Origin: an uncultured Christensenella sp.
GTDB taxonomy: Bacteria > Bacillota > Clostridia > Christensenellales > Borkfalkiaceae
NCBI GenBank assembly: GCA_910579705.1
Contig: CAJTUI010000011.1
Coordinates: forward strand, 21,426 to 85,425
Length of the DNA: 64,000 nt
Reading direction: 5' to 3'
Under the pieces are notes generated by a model. The model made no database searches. It worked only from the letters and a program-made list of their open reading frames with translations, and was not told the origin of the DNA. Both the position numbers and the translations under genes were made by a program. Of this stretch, positions 25,829 through 33,868 are shown piece by piece (positions within the stretch are counted from its first letter, which is position 1; each line of letters starts with the position of its first letter).

Positions 25829-27196
25829 ATGCAATCGTTGATTAAAGAAATCGAAAGTCTGGTGGATTACGCGAAGACGAATTTGGAGCTTGAAGCAGGG
25901 GATACGGCTTATAAGAGAAACCGCCTGCTCGAATTGTATGAAAGCGGTATTGAGGGCGCGGAGCTCGAAGACGCCGTCTACGGCGAGCTGAGTCTTTTAC
26001 CGTCCGCGGTGAACGCGCGTTTTGCAGAGATAAGCAAGTCTGAGGGCGGCAAGGCGGCCACGGACTGGCTTTACGACTATTGCGTGAAAAACAGATACGT
26101 AAAGAAAGACGTGCTTGACAAAAACCCGCGTTTCGAAACTTCGAACGGACTCATTATAACCATTAACAAGGCTAAGCCCGAATTCCGGGACCCCAAAAAA
26201 GCTGTCAAGGGCAACAGCGTTGAGGGCGGTTTCTGCAAATGCGTTATCTGCCGCGAAAACGAGGGCTACGGCGCAAGAAACAAGCGCAATCTCCGCACGG
26301 TAGATTTAACGCTGGGCGGCAAGCCGTGGTTCTGGCAGTTCTCGCCTTACGGATATTTCAATCAGCACGGTATCGCGGTCAACTGCGAGCATATACCTAT
26401 GCATATAGACGAGGACACGTTCCCGCGGCTTATGGATTTTGTGGACAAATATCCGCACTATTTCGTCGGTTGCAACGCGCCTCTGCCCGGAATCGGCGGC
26501 AGCGTGCTCGCCCACGACCACTATCAGGGCGGCGGGGAAATTCTGCCGCTGCATAAGGCTAAAATTAAGACGCAGATAAAGGATAAAAAATATCCGTACG
26601 TTATAGCGGGCGTTCTCGACTGGCCCGGCACGGTTATACGCATAAAGAGCGGTAAGCGCAACGAGGTAACGGAAGTTGCGGAGCGGTTGCGCGCGGCGTG
26701 GGTTAAGTATAACAACCCCGAAATAGGTATAATCGCAAAGGATAAGGACGGGGAGCATAACGCGATAAGCCCCACGGTCATAAAAAGCGTGAACGGCTAT
26801 GAAATGAACGTCATTTTAAGGAGCAACGTCGCAAGCGAAGAATATCCCGACGGAGTGTTCCACGCCCACCCCGAGTTCCATTCGATAAAGAAAGAGAGCA
26901 TAGGTCTTATCGAGGCGCAGGGCCTGTTTATACTGCCCGGCAGACTCGAAGAGCAGCTTGCGGAAGTGGAAAAATTCATTGCCGAGAAAAAGAGTCTGCC
27001 CGAAGAATATGCGCAGTTTAAGCTTGTATACGATGAAACCAAAGCGCTGTACGAAGGCGGCAAGTTCAAGACCGTTCATTCCGCTATGCAGGAAGAGTTG
27101 GGAAGTATTTGTTACAGAATACTCGAAAACACGGCCGTGTTTAAGACGGACGCGGATTTGAAGAGGTTCTTGGTTGACGCGGGTTTCGAAGTATGA
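25829..27196 (+). CDS. galT: UDP-glucose:hexose-1-phosphate uridylyltransferase, Firmicutes type
   Basis: Leloir pathway: swaps UMP between UDP-glucose and galactose-1-phosphate. 455 residues, somewhat short for the type-2 (Bacillus/Clostridium) GalT family. The nucleophile region is VLAHDHYQGG near residues 229-238 (HDH instead of the HPH of E. coli GalT). A CKCVICRENEGY block near residue 135 and FSPYGYFNQHGI near residue 171 are also typical. The N-terminal ~100 residues are helical. Ribosome site AAGGAAGG; its TGA overlaps the galK ATG. Confidence 0.93.
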   Translation: MQSLIKEIESLVDYAKTNLELEAGDTAYKRNRLLELYESGIEGAELEDAVYGELSLLPSAVNARFAEISKSEGGKAATDWLYDYCVKNRYVKKDVLDKNPRFETSNGLIITINKAKPEFRDPKKAVKGNSVEGGFCKCVICRENEGYGARNKRNLRTVDLTLGGKPWFWQFSPYGYFNQHGIAVNCEHIPMHIDEDTFPRLMDFVDKYPHYFVGCNAPLPGIGGSVLAHDHYQGGGEILPLHKAKIKTQIKDKKYPYVIAGVLDWPGTVIRIKSGKRNEVTEVAERLRAAWVKYNNPEIGIIAKDKDGEHNAISPTVIKSVNGYEMNVILRSNVASEEYPDGVFHAHPEFHSIKKESIGLIEAQGLFILPGRLEEQLAEVEKFIAEKKSLPEEYAQFKLVYDETKALYEGGKFKTVHSAMQEELGSICYRILENTAVFKTDADLKRFLVDAGFEV

Positions 27197-28308
27197 AAGG
27201 ATACGATTACAAGATAACTGCCGCGGGCAGGATAAACATTATCGGCGAACATATCGACTATTGCGGCGGTAAGGTGTTTCCCGCGGCGCTGTCGCTTAAC
27301 AATACCGTCTATGCGCGCGCCAACGGCACGGATAAGATTAATTTAAGCTGGACCACTTTACCCGATAATGTCACGCTCGATATAAACGGGCTGGACGGTT
27401 ACAGGAACGAGAAGTACGCCAAGTTTCAGGCGGGCTGCGCGTATCTGTGGCAGAAAGCGGGGCATAAGGTTATAGGTTGCGATTTGCTTATGGACTGCTC
27501 CGTTCCGTTCGGGAGCGGGCTTTCCAGTTCCGCGGCGATAGAGGTCAGCACTATTGCGGCGCTTGCAACTCTTGCGGGCGAGCCGCTGGATAAAAAGGAG
27601 ATTGCGCTTATCGCGCAACAGGCGGAGCGGGAATACGCGGGCGTGAACTGCGGCATTATGGACCAGTACGCCTCGGCGAACGGCAAGAGGGGTTGCGCAA
27701 TGATACTCGACTGTAAGAGCGTCACGCACGAGTATGTGCCGTTCGAGCTGGGCGACTACTCGCTTATAATAATAAATTGCAACAAGCCGCATAATCTTGT
27801 CGAGAGCAAGTATAACGAGCGGCGCGCGGAAACCGAAAAGGCGCTTGAAATTCTAAAAAAAGTTTTACCCGTAAGCTGTCTTGCCGAAGTCACGACGGAG
27901 CAGTTCGCAAAGTTTGGCGGTATGCTTAGCGGCAAGGTTTACGACAGGTGCAAGCACGTGGTCGAAGAGTGCGAAAGGGTGAAACTTGCGGCGGAGGCAA
28001 TGAAGAGCGGTGACGTTTTAACGCTTGGTAAACTGTTGAACGCATCGCACAAATCTTTGAAGGAACTGTACGAGGTTACGGGCAAGGAACTTGACGCGCT
28101 TGCCGAAAGCGCTCAGGCGCACCCCGCCTGCATAGGTTCGAGAATGACGGGTGCCGGGTTCGGCGGCTGTACGATTTCGCTTGTCGAAAAGGACGGTGTG
28201 GAAAGCTTTAAGGAAAGCGTTTCGGCCGCGTACAGGGAAAAGATTGGTTACGACTGTAAAATTTATGCCGCGGAGATAGCGGACGGAATTACGGTAACAA
28301 AGATATAG
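27193..28308 (+). CDS. galK: Galactokinase
   Basis: Phosphorylates D-galactose at C1 with ATP; GHMP kinase fold, 371 residues. The sugar-binding GRINIIGEHIDYCGG (residues 12-26) differs from the common GEHTDYN, as in a clostridial subgroup. The ATP loop is PFGSGLSSSAAIEVS near residues 104-118, with the catalytic Asp in CGIMDQYASA and the third motif TGAGFGGCTISLV near residues 317-329. Related GHMP kinases for other sugars share parts of this, but the galT and galE neighbours support galactokinase. Confidence 0.92.
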   Translation: MKGYDYKITAAGRINIIGEHIDYCGGKVFPAALSLNNTVYARANGTDKINLSWTTLPDNVTLDINGLDGYRNEKYAKFQAGCAYLWQKAGHKVIGCDLLMDCSVPFGSGLSSSAAIEVSTIAALATLAGEPLDKKEIALIAQQAEREYAGVNCGIMDQYASANGKRGCAMILDCKSVTHEYVPFELGDYSLIIINCNKPHNLVESKYNERRAETEKALEILKKVLPVSCLAEVTTEQFAKFGGMLSGKVYDRCKHVVEECERVKLAAEAMKSGDVLTLGKLLNASHKSLKELYEVTGKELDALAESAQAHPACIGSRMTGAGFGGCTISLVEKDGVESFKESVSAAYREKIGYDCKIYAAEIADGITVTKI

Positions 28309-28318
28309 GAGGCTGTTA

Positions 28319-29332
28319 ATGAAAATACTTGTAACGGGCGGCGCGGGATACATTGGCTCGCACACCTGCGTGGAACTTCTGGACAAAGGATACGAGGTCG
28401 TCGTTATAGACAACTTCGACAACTCGTCGCCTAAGAGCATAGACAGAGTCGAAGAGATAACGGGCAAGGGCGTTACGCTGTACGTCGGCGACGTCCGCGA
28501 CGCGGAAATTCTCGATAAGATTTTCACCGAGCACAAAATCGACTGGGTTATACATTTCGCGGGGCTTAAAGCGGTGGGCGAATCCTGCGCGAAACCGATA
28601 GAGTATTACAACAACAACCTTTACGGTACGCTTGTGCTTACCGACGCAATGCGCAGAAACGGTTGCAAGAAGATAGTATTTTCGTCGTCCGCTACGGTGT
28701 ACGGCGACCCCGAGGTTCTGCCTCTGACCGAGGAATGCAAGACGGGCGGAACTACCAACCCGTACGGAACGAGCAAGTATTTTCAGGAAATTATGCTCGA
28801 AGACATTTACAAGTCGGATAAGGAGTGGACGGTAGTTTTATTGAGATATTTCAATCCCGTCGGCGCGCACGAAAGCGGGCTTATCGGCGAGGACCCTCAG
28901 GGTATCCCCAACAACCTTACGCCTTATATTTCCAAAGTCGCCATCGGCGAGCTTAAAGAGATAGGCGTTTTCGGAAACGACTATCCCACGCACGACGGAA
29001 CGGGCGTGAGGGACTATATCCACGTCGTAGACCTTGCCAAGGGCCACGTAGCGGCTATTGACGTAATTAATAAGTCGGGCGTCTACACATACAATCTCGG
29101 CACGGGCATAGGCTATTCCGTTCTGGACGTTATAAACGCGTTTAACAAGGCTTGCGGCAGGCAATTGCCGTACTCGATTAAACCCCGCCGCGCGGGCGAC
29201 ATCGCGGCCTGCTATGCGGACGCTGGCAAGGCGAAAAGAGAGCTGGCCTGGGAGGCTAAACTCGGCATAGACGATATGTGCGCGTCGCTCTGGAACTGGC
29301 AACAAAAAAATCCCAAAGGTTATAACGGTTAA
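28319..29332 (+). CDS. galE: UDP-glucose 4-epimerase
   Basis: Interconverts UDP-galactose and UDP-glucose using bound NAD, closing the Leloir pathway. 337 residues. The NAD loop is TGGAGYIGSHT (6-16), the substrate site FSSSATVYGDP near residues 121-131 has the catalytic Ser/Thr, and the YxxxK motif is in NPYGTSKYFQE near residue 150. RYFNPVGAHESG and GDGTGVRDYIH-like segments (here THDGTGVRDYIHV) follow. Ribosome site ATAGGAGG. It is the last gene before a strong terminator. Confidence 0.96.
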   Translation: MKILVTGGAGYIGSHTCVELLDKGYEVVVIDNFDNSSPKSIDRVEEITGKGVTLYVGDVRDAEILDKIFTEHKIDWVIHFAGLKAVGESCAKPIEYYNNNLYGTLVLTDAMRRNGCKKIVFSSSATVYGDPEVLPLTEECKTGGTTNPYGTSKYFQEIMLEDIYKSDKEWTVVLLRYFNPVGAHESGLIGEDPQGIPNNLTPYISKVAIGELKEIGVFGNDYPTHDGTGVRDYIHVVDLAKGHVAAIDVINKSGVYTYNLGTGIGYSVLDVINAFNKACGRQLPYSIKPRRAGDIAACYADAGKAKRELAWEAKLGIDDMCASLWNWQQKNPKGYNG

Positions 29333-29342
29333 ATAAATTTAG

Positions 29343-29376
29343 TGCGCCGCGCGGAATTTCCGCGCGGCGCATACGT
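29343..29376 (+). terminator. Terminator after galE
   Basis: A 12-bp GC-rich stem (29343-29354 with 29360-29371), extendable to 14 bp, is almost a perfect palindrome. A weak T-rich tail follows. It ends the 12-gene operon. Confidence 0.75.
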
Positions 29377-29426
29377 TTATTTTGCGGAGTTAAACGCAAT
29401 AATTAAATAAAAAAAGCAGGTATAAA

Positions 29427-30404
29427 ATGTGTACAGCCGTAGCCTATAAGACCAAGGATTTTTATTTCGGGCGCACGCTCGACAACGATTGCTCATACGT
29501 AGAAGAAATAACCGTCACGCCGCGGAATTTTGTGTTGCACTTCAAAAAGTGCGGCGATATTAAAACGCATTACGCGATAATAGGTATGGCGTTTATCCCC
29601 GACAAATTCCCGCTGTACTACGACGCTGTTAACGAAAAGGGGCTGTGTATGGCAGGCCTCAACTTTGTAGGCAACGCGCATTACGGCAACGAGGAAAAGG
29701 GAAAAATAAATCTAGCCCAGTTTGAATTTATTCCGTATATTTTAGGCAGGTGCGCGTCGGTAAGCAAGGTGCTGTCGGAGCTTGAAAAAATCAACCTCAC
29801 GGGCGTTCCGTACAACGGCGCTCTACCCGTGGCGCAACTGCACTGGATTATTGCGGATAGGGAAAGGGCGGTCACGGTGGAGTTCGTTAAGGAAGGCGTG
29901 AAGATTTACTTTAATCCCGTCGGCGTTCTCGCCAACAATCCGCCGTTTGACAGACAGATGTTTAACCTCAACAACTATATGTCACTATCCCCGAACGAGC
30001 CGCAAAACAGCTTTTCCGAAATTCTGGATTTGAAAACTTACAGCCGCGGTATGGGCGCTATTGGCCTTCCCGGCGATTTGTCGTCGCAATCGCGGTTTGT
30101 GCGCGCGGCGTTTATAAAACTCAACTCCGTCTCGGGCGACACGGAAGAGGAAAGCGTGAACCAGTTCTTTCATATTTTAGGTTCTGTCGCCCAGCCCCGC
30201 GGCGCCTGCAAAGTCGGCGACAACGGCTACGAAACCACGGTTTACACGTCCTGTTGCAACGCCGCGAAAGGCATTTACTATTACACGACTTACGAAAACC
30301 ACGCAATTTCCGCCGTCGATATGCACAAAGAAAATCTCGACGGGGACAGGCTGTCGCGCTTTCCGATTGTAAGAAAAGAAAAAATAACTTTTCATAACAG
30401 ATAA
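29427..30404 (+). CDS. Bile salt hydrolase (choloylglycine hydrolase family)
   Basis: N-terminal nucleophile hydrolase that cleaves glycine or taurine from conjugated bile acids. 325 residues starting Met-Cys, so Cys2 is exposed by Met removal. All catalytic residues known from the Clostridium perfringens enzyme have counterparts: Cys2, Arg16, Asp19, Asn79 (AGLNF), Asn171 (LANNPPFD) and Arg223 (SQSRFVRAAF). The selectivity-loop region reads YSRGMGAIGLPGDLSS (205-220). Penicillin V acylases share the fold, but NNPxFDxQxFNLNNY and GLPGDLSS favour BSH. No signal peptide. It is a single gene in its own unit, with AGCAGG upstream. Confidence 0.9.
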   Translation: MCTAVAYKTKDFYFGRTLDNDCSYVEEITVTPRNFVLHFKKCGDIKTHYAIIGMAFIPDKFPLYYDAVNEKGLCMAGLNFVGNAHYGNEEKGKINLAQFEFIPYILGRCASVSKVLSELEKINLTGVPYNGALPVAQLHWIIADRERAVTVEFVKEGVKIYFNPVGVLANNPPFDRQMFNLNNYMSLSPNEPQNSFSEILDLKTYSRGMGAIGLPGDLSSQSRFVRAAFIKLNSVSGDTEEESVNQFFHILGSVAQPRGACKVGDNGYETTVYTSCCNAAKGIYYYTTYENHAISAVDMHKENLDGDRLSRFPIVRKEKITFHNR

Positions 30405-30413
30405 ATAAAAAAT

Positions 30414-30448
30414 AACCGTGTCCGAAACATTCCGGACACGGTTTTATA
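30414..30448. terminator. Bidirectional terminator, BSH / GGGtGRT genes
   Basis: An 11-bp stem (30414-30424 with 30433-30443) has T residues on one side and an A-rich stretch on the other. It serves the two convergent genes. Confidence 0.8.
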
Positions 30449-30457
30449 TTTGTGATT

Positions 30458-31459
30458 TTATTTCGTCAAAGCTTCCTGAACGGCAACGGCGACCGCAACG
30501 GTAGCGCCGACCATCGGGTTGTTGCCCATACCGATTAAGCCCATCATTTCAACGTGAGCGGGAACGGAGGAAGAACCTGCGAACTGCGCGTCGGAATGCA
30601 TACGGCCCATAGTATCGGTCATACCGTAAGAGGAAGGGCCTGCCGCCATATTGTCGGGGTGGAGCGTTCTGCCGGTGCCGCCGCCCGACGCAACCGAGAA
30701 GTAGTGCACGCCGTTTTCAACGCACCATTTCTTGTAGGTGCCCGCAACGGGGTGCTGGAAACGCGTGGGGTTGGTGGAGTTGCCGGTAATGGATACGGAA
30801 ACGTGCTCCATTTTCATAATTGCAACGCCTTCGGGCACGTTGTCCGCGCCGTAGCACTTAACTTTCGCTCTCGCGCCTTCGGAGAAGGCTTTGCTGTCGG
30901 TAACCTTAACCGTTTCGGTATAGGGGTCGAACTCGGTCTTGCAGTAAGTGAAACCGTTAATTCTCGAAATAATGTAAGCGGCGTCTTTACCGAGGCCGTT
31001 CAGAATAACTCTTAAAGGCTTAACCCTGACCTTGTTTGCGTTTTCGGCAATCTTAATCGCGCCTTCCGCAGCCGCGAAAGATTCGTGTCCCGCAAGGAAA
31101 CAGAAACAGTCGGTTTCTTCGGAGAGGAGCATAGCGCCGAGGTTGCCGTGGCCGAGACCAACTTTCCTGTTTTCGGCAACAGAACCGGGGATACAGAAAC
31201 TTTGAAGGCCGATACCGATAGCCGCCGCGGCGTCGGCCGCTTTCACGCAGCCTTTCTTTACGGCGATAGCCGCGCCGACTGCGTACGCCCAGACCGCGTT
31301 TTCGAAACATATAGGCTGTGTGCCGCGGACAATCTTGTCCACGTCGATACCCTTTTCAAGCGTGATGTCGCGGCATTCTTCTATGCTTTTAATGCCGTAC
31401 TCTTTAAGAACTCCGAGAATTTTCTTTTCTCTTCTTTCATAACTTTCAAACAGTGCCAT
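30458..31459 (-). CDS. GGGtGRT protein (conserved clostridial protein of unknown function)
   Basis: 333 residues containing the diagnostic ASGGGTGRTLHPDN near residues 257-270. Other features are a Gly/Ala-rich N-terminal half (GLGHGNLGAMLLS, FLAGHESFAAAEGAIKIA) and a Met/Gly-rich end (MGLIGMGNNPMVGATVAVAVAVQEAL). No signal peptide or membrane span is clear. The name comes from the motif; no reaction is known to me. It is always worth reading with its partner, the NifU-like gene, whose stop lies 2 nt upstream of this gene's start, with AAGGAGG across the junction. The pairing implies a role connected to Fe-S clusters, which is an inference. Confidence 0.88.
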   Translation of the reverse strand: MALFESYERREKKILGVLKEYGIKSIEECRDITLEKGIDVDKIVRGTQPICFENAVWAYAVGAAIAVKKGCVKAADAAAAIGIGLQSFCIPGSVAENRKVGLGHGNLGAMLLSEETDCFCFLAGHESFAAAEGAIKIAENANKVRVKPLRVILNGLGKDAAYIISRINGFTYCKTEFDPYTETVKVTDSKAFSEGARAKVKCYGADNVPEGVAIMKMEHVSVSITGNSTNPTRFQHPVAGTYKKWCVENGVHYFSVASGGGTGRTLHPDNMAAGPSSYGMTDTMGRMHSDAQFAGSSSVPAHVEMMGLIGMGNNPMVGATVAVAVAVQEALTK

Positions 31460-31461
31460 AA

Positions 31462-32187
31462 TTAATCAACCTCCTTGTCGGTTCTGGGGTCAATATGTTT
31501 AACCGCGCCGGCCTCGGCAGAATATCTGCCGTACGTTCCTATAGACTTCTCGTACGCCTCGTTGGGAGAAAGACCCTTCTTAATGAAGTCGGTCATCTTG
31601 CCGAGCGAAACGAACTTATATCCGCAGACCTCGTTGTTTTTATCAAGCGCGAGCGAGAGTACGTAACCTTCCGCCATTTCGAGGTATCTTACGCCTTTGA
31701 GCGCCGTACCGTACATAGTTCCCACCTGCGAGCGGAGACCTTTTCCCAGATCTTCGAGGCCCGCGCCGACAGGCAGACCGTCCTCGGAAAACGCCGACTG
31801 CGTTCTGCCGTAAACTATCTGCAAAAACAGTTCGCGCATAGCGGTGTTGATGGCGTCGCACACAAGGTCGGTATTAAGCGCTTCGAGAATGGTTTTATGG
31901 GGCAGGATTTCCGCGGCCATAGCGGCGGAGTGGGTCATACCCGAACAGCCGATTGTTTCGACCAGGCATTCCTGAATGATGCCGTCCTTTACGTTGAGGG
32001 TAAGCTTGCAGGCGCCCTGTTGGGGTGCGCACCAGCCGATACCGTGCGTAAGACCTTTGATGTCCTTGATTTCCTTTGCCTTAACCCACAACCCCTCTTC
32101 GGGAATGGGTGCGGGACCGTGCTCGAACTTGCCGGTAACGCCTTTGGCAACGCAAATCATATTTTCAATGTCTTTTGAATAATTCAT
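31462..32187 (-). CDS. NifU-like iron-sulfur scaffold protein paired with GGGtGRT
   Basis: 241 residues related to the NifU/IscU N-terminal domain: GIGWCAPQQGACKLTLNVKD near residues 49-68 and VETIGCSGMTHSAAMAAEIL near residues 76-95 place Cys residues at scaffold-like positions, followed by a helical IVYGRTQSAFSEDG region. It is longer than IscU/SufU (about 130-150 residues), and the extra C-terminal ~90 residues are specific to this subfamily. No IscS or SufBCD gene is nearby, so it may serve a dedicated target such as the GGGtGRT protein. Ribosome site GGAGG; promoter at 32247-32219. Confidence 0.85.
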   Translation of the reverse strand: MNYSKDIENMICVAKGVTGKFEHGPAPIPEEGLWVKAKEIKDIKGLTHGIGWCAPQQGACKLTLNVKDGIIQECLVETIGCSGMTHSAAMAAEILPHKTILEALNTDLVCDAINTAMRELFLQIVYGRTQSAFSEDGLPVGAGLEDLGKGLRSQVGTMYGTALKGVRYLEMAEGYVLSLALDKNNEVCGYKFVSLGKMTDFIKKGLSPNEAYEKSIGTYGRYSAEAGAVKHIDPRTDKEVD

Positions 32188-32218
32188 TACGATTCCTCCG
32201 TTTTTATTAACTTCGATA

Positions 32219-32247
32219 ATTATAACACAAGCAGAAAATTAATTCAA
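32219..32247 (-). promoter_or_regulatory. Promoter of the NifU-like/GGGtGRT operon
   Basis: On the minus strand TTGAAT (32247-32242), 17 bp, TATAAT (32224-32219). The predicted start is near 32212, about 25 nt before the coding start. Confidence 0.75.
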
Positions 32248-32300
32248 TAATTGAGTATTAAAAAAATTAAAAAATTTTAAGGCGCGTATCGTTAAAATTG

Positions 32301-32328
32301 TTTACCCGCGCCGAAAAAGTATTATAAT
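32301..32328 (+). promoter_or_regulatory. Promoter of mcsA-mcsB-clpC
   Basis: TTTACC (32301-32306), 16 bp, TATAAT (32323-32328). The leader is about 16 nt and contains AAAAGG. I saw no tandem GGTCAAA-type heptads, the CtsR operator, between here and the divergent promoter. Confidence 0.65.
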
Positions 32329-32350
32329 ATAGGTAAAAGGTTAAAAAACT

Positions 32351-32821
32351 ATGCTTTGTCAACACTGTAAAAAAAAGCCCGCGTCCGTAAACTACTACGA
32401 AGTGGTGGACGGCAATAAATTCGAGTGTCATTTATGCTCGTTCTGCTATGCGGGTTTATACGGCGAATTAAACGATAAACTCAATCACGGCAAGTGGGCC
32501 AATCTTTTCGGCGTTGACGGCTGTCCCGTATGCGGCGCGACTTACGCCGATTACGAGCGCACTGGGCTTTTGGGCTGCGCGGGCTGTTACGACGTGTTTC
32601 ACGAAAAGTTAATCCCCGTTATCCGCGGCATTCAGGGCAAGACGGAGCACGTGGGCAAGGTCGGTAAAAACGCCGACAATTTCGGACTTCGCATACAGCT
32701 CAAAAATTTGCAGGAAAAGCTGGAAGACGCTTTGCGCGAAAAGAACTTCCGTGAGGCGGACAGACTCAACAGGCAGATAAACGCTATTAAAAAGTCATTA
32801 CACGGGGGCGGCAATGGATAG
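32351..32821 (+). CDS. mcsA: McsA, zinc-finger activator of protein arginine kinase
   Basis: 156 residues. Four CxxC-type pairs (CQHC at 3-6, CHLCSFC near 27-33, CPVCG near 58-62, CAGCYD near 76-81) form the zinc fingers that activate McsB. The C-terminal UVR domain (about 118-152, KLEDALREKNFREADRLNRQI) contacts ClpC. In other Firmicutes McsA also modulates the CtsR repressor, but no ctsR precedes it here. The 3' end overlaps mcsB by 8 nt. Confidence 0.92.
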   Translation: MLCQHCKKKPASVNYYEVVDGNKFECHLCSFCYAGLYGELNDKLNHGKWANLFGVDGCPVCGATYADYERTGLLGCAGCYDVFHEKLIPVIRGIQGKTEHVGKVGKNADNFGLRIQLKNLQEKLEDALREKNFREADRLNRQINAIKKSLHGGGNG

Positions 32822-33830
32822 ACAGTACGGCGAAACGGTTGTGTCTACGCGTATCCGCCTTGCGCGGAACTTAGAGGGTTATCCTTTTCCTTCAAGGCTG
32901 AAAAGCGAAAAACAGGCGAAAGAAATAATAAGGCTTGTTTCCTCCGCGCTCTCCAGGCTGGACGAATTCAAGCTATATTATATGGACAACATTTCCCGAG
33001 AGCAGTCTGTCTGCTTAATGGAAAACCATCTTATAAGCCCCAACCTTATCAACAACAAACGCTTTTCCGCCGCGCTTATCAATAGGGAAGAAAACGTTTC
33101 GGTTATGATAAACGAGGAAGATCACTTGCGCGAGCAGTGCATAGTCAGGGGACTGGATTTGCGGCTTGCTTACGAAACGATGTCGGAAATAGATAACCGT
33201 ATCGCGGGCTCTATGAAGTTCGCGTACGACGAGCGGCTTGGTTTTTTGACGGCCTGCCCGACAAACCTCGGCACGGGTCTCAGGGCGTCGGTAATGATGT
33301 TTTTGCCCGCGACGACCATTAACGGTGTGATTAACAAAGCGATAAAGCATATCCGCAATCTCGGCCTTACGGTGCGCGGCGTTTACGGCGAAGGCAGCGG
33401 CGCCGAAGGCTATATGTATCAGATAAGCAACGAGGTAACCCTCGGCGTGACGGAAGAGGAGATACTTGCACGGGTGCGCGAAGTCGTGGACACGGTTTGC
33501 GAAATAGAGCAACTGGAACGCAAAAAGCTTTTAAGCGGGGCGGACGCGCTGGATATCAAGGACGAATGTATGCGTTCTTACGGAATACTTACAAACTGCG
33601 CCAAAATTTCCGCGTCGGAATTTGTTAAGCTTGCGGCTAACGTGAAACTGGGCGCGTGTCTCGGGCACTTACCGATCCGCGACGTTTCCGCCATTGACGA
33701 GCTGTCGGTAAAGCTCAGCCCGTCCAACATAACGGCCGCCGCAGGGCGACAGCTTTCCCCGTCCGAGCGCGACGCATACCGCGCGCAGGTCTGCGTGAAA
33801 ACGTTCAGAAATATGTGCGGCGGAAATTAA
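32814..33830 (+). CDS. mcsB: Protein arginine kinase McsB
   Basis: Phosphorylates arginine residues to mark proteins for ClpCP degradation. 338 residues of the guanido-kinase fold: VSTRIRLARNLEGYPFP near residues 9-25 for ATP contact, VMINEEDHLREQ near residue 100 with the catalytic Glu, and CPTNLGTGLRASVM near residues 148-161. The last ~80 residues contain the phospho-arginine-binding RDVSAIDEL region. The overlapping start inside mcsA indicates coupled translation of activator and kinase. Confidence 0.95.
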   Translation: MDRQYGETVVSTRIRLARNLEGYPFPSRLKSEKQAKEIIRLVSSALSRLDEFKLYYMDNISREQSVCLMENHLISPNLINNKRFSAALINREENVSVMINEEDHLREQCIVRGLDLRLAYETMSEIDNRIAGSMKFAYDERLGFLTACPTNLGTGLRASVMMFLPATTINGVINKAIKHIRNLGLTVRGVYGEGSGAEGYMYQISNEVTLGVTEEEILARVREVVDTVCEIEQLERKKLLSGADALDIKDECMRSYGILTNCAKISASEFVKLAANVKLGACLGHLPIRDVSAIDELSVKLSPSNITAAAGRQLSPSERDAYRAQVCVKTFRNMCGGN

Positions 33831-33868
33831 ATAAACGGCAAGAGGGCGTTTCGCCCGAAGGAGGATAT

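Noticed and set aside
32188-32350. CtsR operator expected at an mcsA-mcsB-clpC promoter
   Set aside because: No pair of GGTCAAA-like heptads was found; only two divergent sigma-A promoters.
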